This document shows positions 7,303 through 8,751 of a stretch of 8,751 bases of DNA, piece by piece. Source of the stretch: Pseudomonadota bacterium (lineage in GTDB: Bacteria; Pseudomonadota; Alphaproteobacteria; Sphingomonadales; SMXR01); contig JADFFP010000038.1 of NCBI GenBank assembly GCA_022568115.1, positions 1 through 8,751 on the forward strand, read 5' to 3'. Under the pieces are notes generated by a model. That model did not search any database. It worked only from the letters and a program-made list of their open reading frames with translations, and was not told the DNA's origin. How positions within the stretch are numbered: the stretch's first letter is position 1; each line of letters begins with the position of its first letter. A program made the translations under genes and the position numbers.

Positions 7303-8667
7303 TTACTTGCCAATGCAAAACCGGGAGAAAATTTTATCGAGAATATCCTCAACCCCGACCCGGCCGGTTACTCGGCCCAGAGCGCGGGCGGCCAGGCGTA
7401 TATCTTCGGCCAAAATCGCCGGGTCGGTTTCCTTGATATCATGACTTTCAAACCGGCTCAACGCCTCCAGCCCTTCCTCCAGGGCCTGGCGGTGGCGGAT
7501 CCGGGTGATCGCGGCCGGCGCCGTAGCCTCCAGTTTTTTAATAACCCTGGCTTCAACAACTTTCAGCAATTTATCCATTCCCGAGCTGGTTTTAAGCGAA
7601 ATGGGAATGGCCTGTATGCCGCTTGTTTCCTCGTGTTTTGGGGGTTTTCCTTTTACCAAGTCAGACTTTGTCAGGACCACAAGGCTTTCAGAACTTAAGT
7701 GTTTCCAGCTGGTTCCGGGAAGATTTGGCCAGTCCTTCAGCTCGCACAGAATCAGTTTCAGGTCGGCTTCCCCGGCTTGAATTTGGGCGCGGCGGATCCC
7801 TTCTTCCTCAATTACATTGCCGGCCTCCCTGAGACCGGCGGTATCAACCAAAACAACCGAGTATCCGGCCATGTCAAGATGTACTTCAATCACATCCCGG
7901 GTGGTTCCGGCAATGTCAGAAACAATCGCTTTGTCCTCTTTAGCCAGGGCATTCAAAAGAGAGGATTTTCCCACGTTGGTCGGCCCCAGCAGCACAATCC
8001 GGTAGCCCCTCCGGATCGCCTGGCCGCGGCCAAAATCCTTACACGTTTTTTCAATCTCGTTTTTAAGCAGGGCGGCGTCCTTTTGAACCCGTTCCAGCAG
8101 TCCCTCGGGAATTTCTTCCTCCGAAAAATCGATTGTCGCCTCCAAATCAGCCAAACAACTGGCCAGTTTTTCGCGCCAGTTGTCATAGAGCTTGCTCAAT
8201 CCCCCCTCCAGCTGATGCAGGGCCTGGGTGCGCTGGGCCTCGGTTTCGGCAAACACCAGGTCATGAAGGCCTTCCGCCTGGGTCAGGTCCATTTTTCCAT
8301 GCTCAAAGGCGCGCCTGGTAAACTCTCCCGGCTCGGCAAGCTGCAATCCCTTGAAAGAGGACAAGACCTCAAACAATTTTCCCAGCACGGCGCGGCTGCC
8401 GTGGATATGAAGCTCAGCCACGTCCTCACCGGTGAAACTTTCCGGTCCCGGAAACCATAAAACCAGCGCCCGGTCGATCAGTTCGCCGTTTCTGGGGTCG
8501 GTCAGGTTTGCCAACAACGCCATTCGGGGTACCGGAAGGTCCTGATTGGTAAGCCGCTTGAGGGTCTCCCCGGCCCGGGGCCCGGAAAGACGCACCACAG
8601 CGACACCGGCCCGGCCCTTGCCGCTGGCCAGGGCGAAAATTGTGTCGCCATGTCTATCCCCTGTCAT
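7303..8667 (-). CDS. mnmE: tRNA modification GTPase MnmE (TrmE)
   Basis: Potassium-activated GTPase that works with MnmG on wobble uridine of tRNA. It has 454 residues, the same length as the E. coli protein. The N-terminal formyl-THF-like domain begins DTIFALASGKGRAGVAVVRLSGP (residues 8-30) and includes PGEFTRRAFEHGKMDLTQAE (113-132). The G domain is inserted in the helical domain: G1 GPTNVGKSS (228-236), with Asn231 at the potassium-coordinating position; TTRD (255-258); G3 DTAG (275-278); a Glu at 287 that aligns with the reported catalytic Glu282 of E. coli. The G4 motif is TKSD (333-336) instead of NKxD, which is unusual. The C-terminus is the family signature FCIGK with Cys451. The ATG at 8667 gives seven residues before the usual DTIFAL start, and its ribosome binding site is weak (ACAGG). 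It is the first gene of the minus-strand run in the window. Confidence 0.98.
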   Translation of the reverse strand: MTGDRHGDTIFALASGKGRAGVAVVRLSGPRAGETLKRLTNQDLPVPRMALLANLTDPRNGELIDRALVLWFPGPESFTGEDVAELHIHGSRAVLGKLFEVLSSFKGLQLAEPGEFTRRAFEHGKMDLTQAEGLHDLVFAETEAQRTQALHQLEGGLSKLYDNWREKLASCLADLEATIDFSEEEIPEGLLERVQKDAALLKNEIEKTCKDFGRGQAIRRGYRIVLLGPTNVGKSSLLNALAKEDKAIVSDIAGTTRDVIEVHLDMAGYSVVLVDTAGLREAGNVIEEEGIRRAQIQAGEADLKLILCELKDWPNLPGTSWKHLSSESLVVLTKSDLVKGKPPKHEETSGIQAIPISLKTSSGMDKLLKVVEARVIKKLEATAPAAITRIRHRQALEEGLEALSRFESHDIKETDPAILAEDIRLAARALGRVTGRVGVEDILDKIFSRFCIGK

Positions 8668-8751
8668 GCCTGTCAGGCTTTAGCTTATAGAAAGCAGCCA
8701 GCGCAACACCGAAATGTCCCGGTTGCCGGATGGCTGGACACGCTTTAAGCT
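8668..8751. other. Unassigned right-edge segment upstream of mnmE
   Basis: These 84 bases are not assigned. On the minus strand, the frame entering at 8751 is open for 23 codons and ends in TAA at 8682-8680 (tail RWLLSIS), 12 bases before the mnmE start. This could be the end of an upstream gene, but I do not recognise it; it does not look like the end of Rho, which often precedes mnmE in this class. On the plus strand, an ATG at 8714 opens a frame running off the edge (MSRLPDGWTRFK) without a ribosome binding site. The minus strand also contains TATAAG (8689-8684), a good -10 match, but with no matching -35 at proper spacing. Confidence 0.3.

Noticed and set aside
7569..7577. DnaA-box-like TTATCCATT, considered as a hint of a replication origin
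   Set aside because: It is an isolated imperfect match inside mnmE, with no AT-rich unwinding region or cluster of boxes. Location near the origin is inferred only from parS and gene content.
8421..8440. Possible third parS (TCACCGGTGAAAC) inside mnmE
   Set aside because: The two halves are separated by extra bases compared with TCACGTGA, and the left TGTT is missing, so it is not a ParB site by sequence.
8668..8678. Small dyad GCCTGTCAGGC just before the mnmE start
   Set aside because: The stem could only be about four base pairs with a three-base loop and no T-run, too weak for a terminator or a convincing translation control hairpin.

Overview
The window is a conserved chromosomal housekeeping block with the gene content and order typical of Alphaproteobacteria: leuS-lptE-holA on the plus strand, converging on mnmE-mnmG-rsmG-parA-parB on the minus strand. 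The taxonomic call rests on this order, on an LptE of the short alphaproteobacterial type next to holA, and on mnmE lying directly upstream of mnmG, rsmG and parAB. I cannot place it below class level. The sequence is moderately GC-rich with no visible compositional break, mobile element, RNA gene, CRISPR array or phage-like stretch.

Plus strand, 1-2893: the C-terminal half of leucyl-tRNA synthetase (open at the left edge) overlaps the LPS-assembly lipoprotein gene lptE by ATGA. A 20-base gap then leads to holA, the DNA polymerase III delta subunit, which starts with GTG. The three genes look like one transcription unit linking translation, outer-membrane LPS assembly and replication.

Minus strand, 8667-2911: mnmE and mnmG encode the two subunits of the enzyme complex that modifies wobble uridine in tRNA. 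rsmG (16S rRNA m7G methyltransferase) overlaps the end of mnmG by one base. parA and parB, the chromosome-segregation ATPase and the CTP-dependent DNA clamp, follow closely. Gaps in this run are 74, -1, 21 and 36 bases, consistent with one operon.

The most informative non-coding content is two exact copies of the ParB binding site parS (TGTTTCACGTGAAACA). One lies inside the early codons of rsmG, where it sits at the centre of a 24-bp perfect palindrome. The other lies in the mnmE-mnmG gap. The window therefore carries the segregation machinery together with its own centromere sites, and is probably near the replication origin, although no origin is visible here.

No stretch longer than 300 bases lacks a gene. 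The last 84 bases (8668-8751) are unassigned. I found no previously undescribed system. The points worth a second look are modest: the extended parS palindrome, a parS overlapping a possible promoter, a Thr in the G4 motif of MnmE, a four-cysteine zinc site in LeuRS, and several ambiguous start codons.
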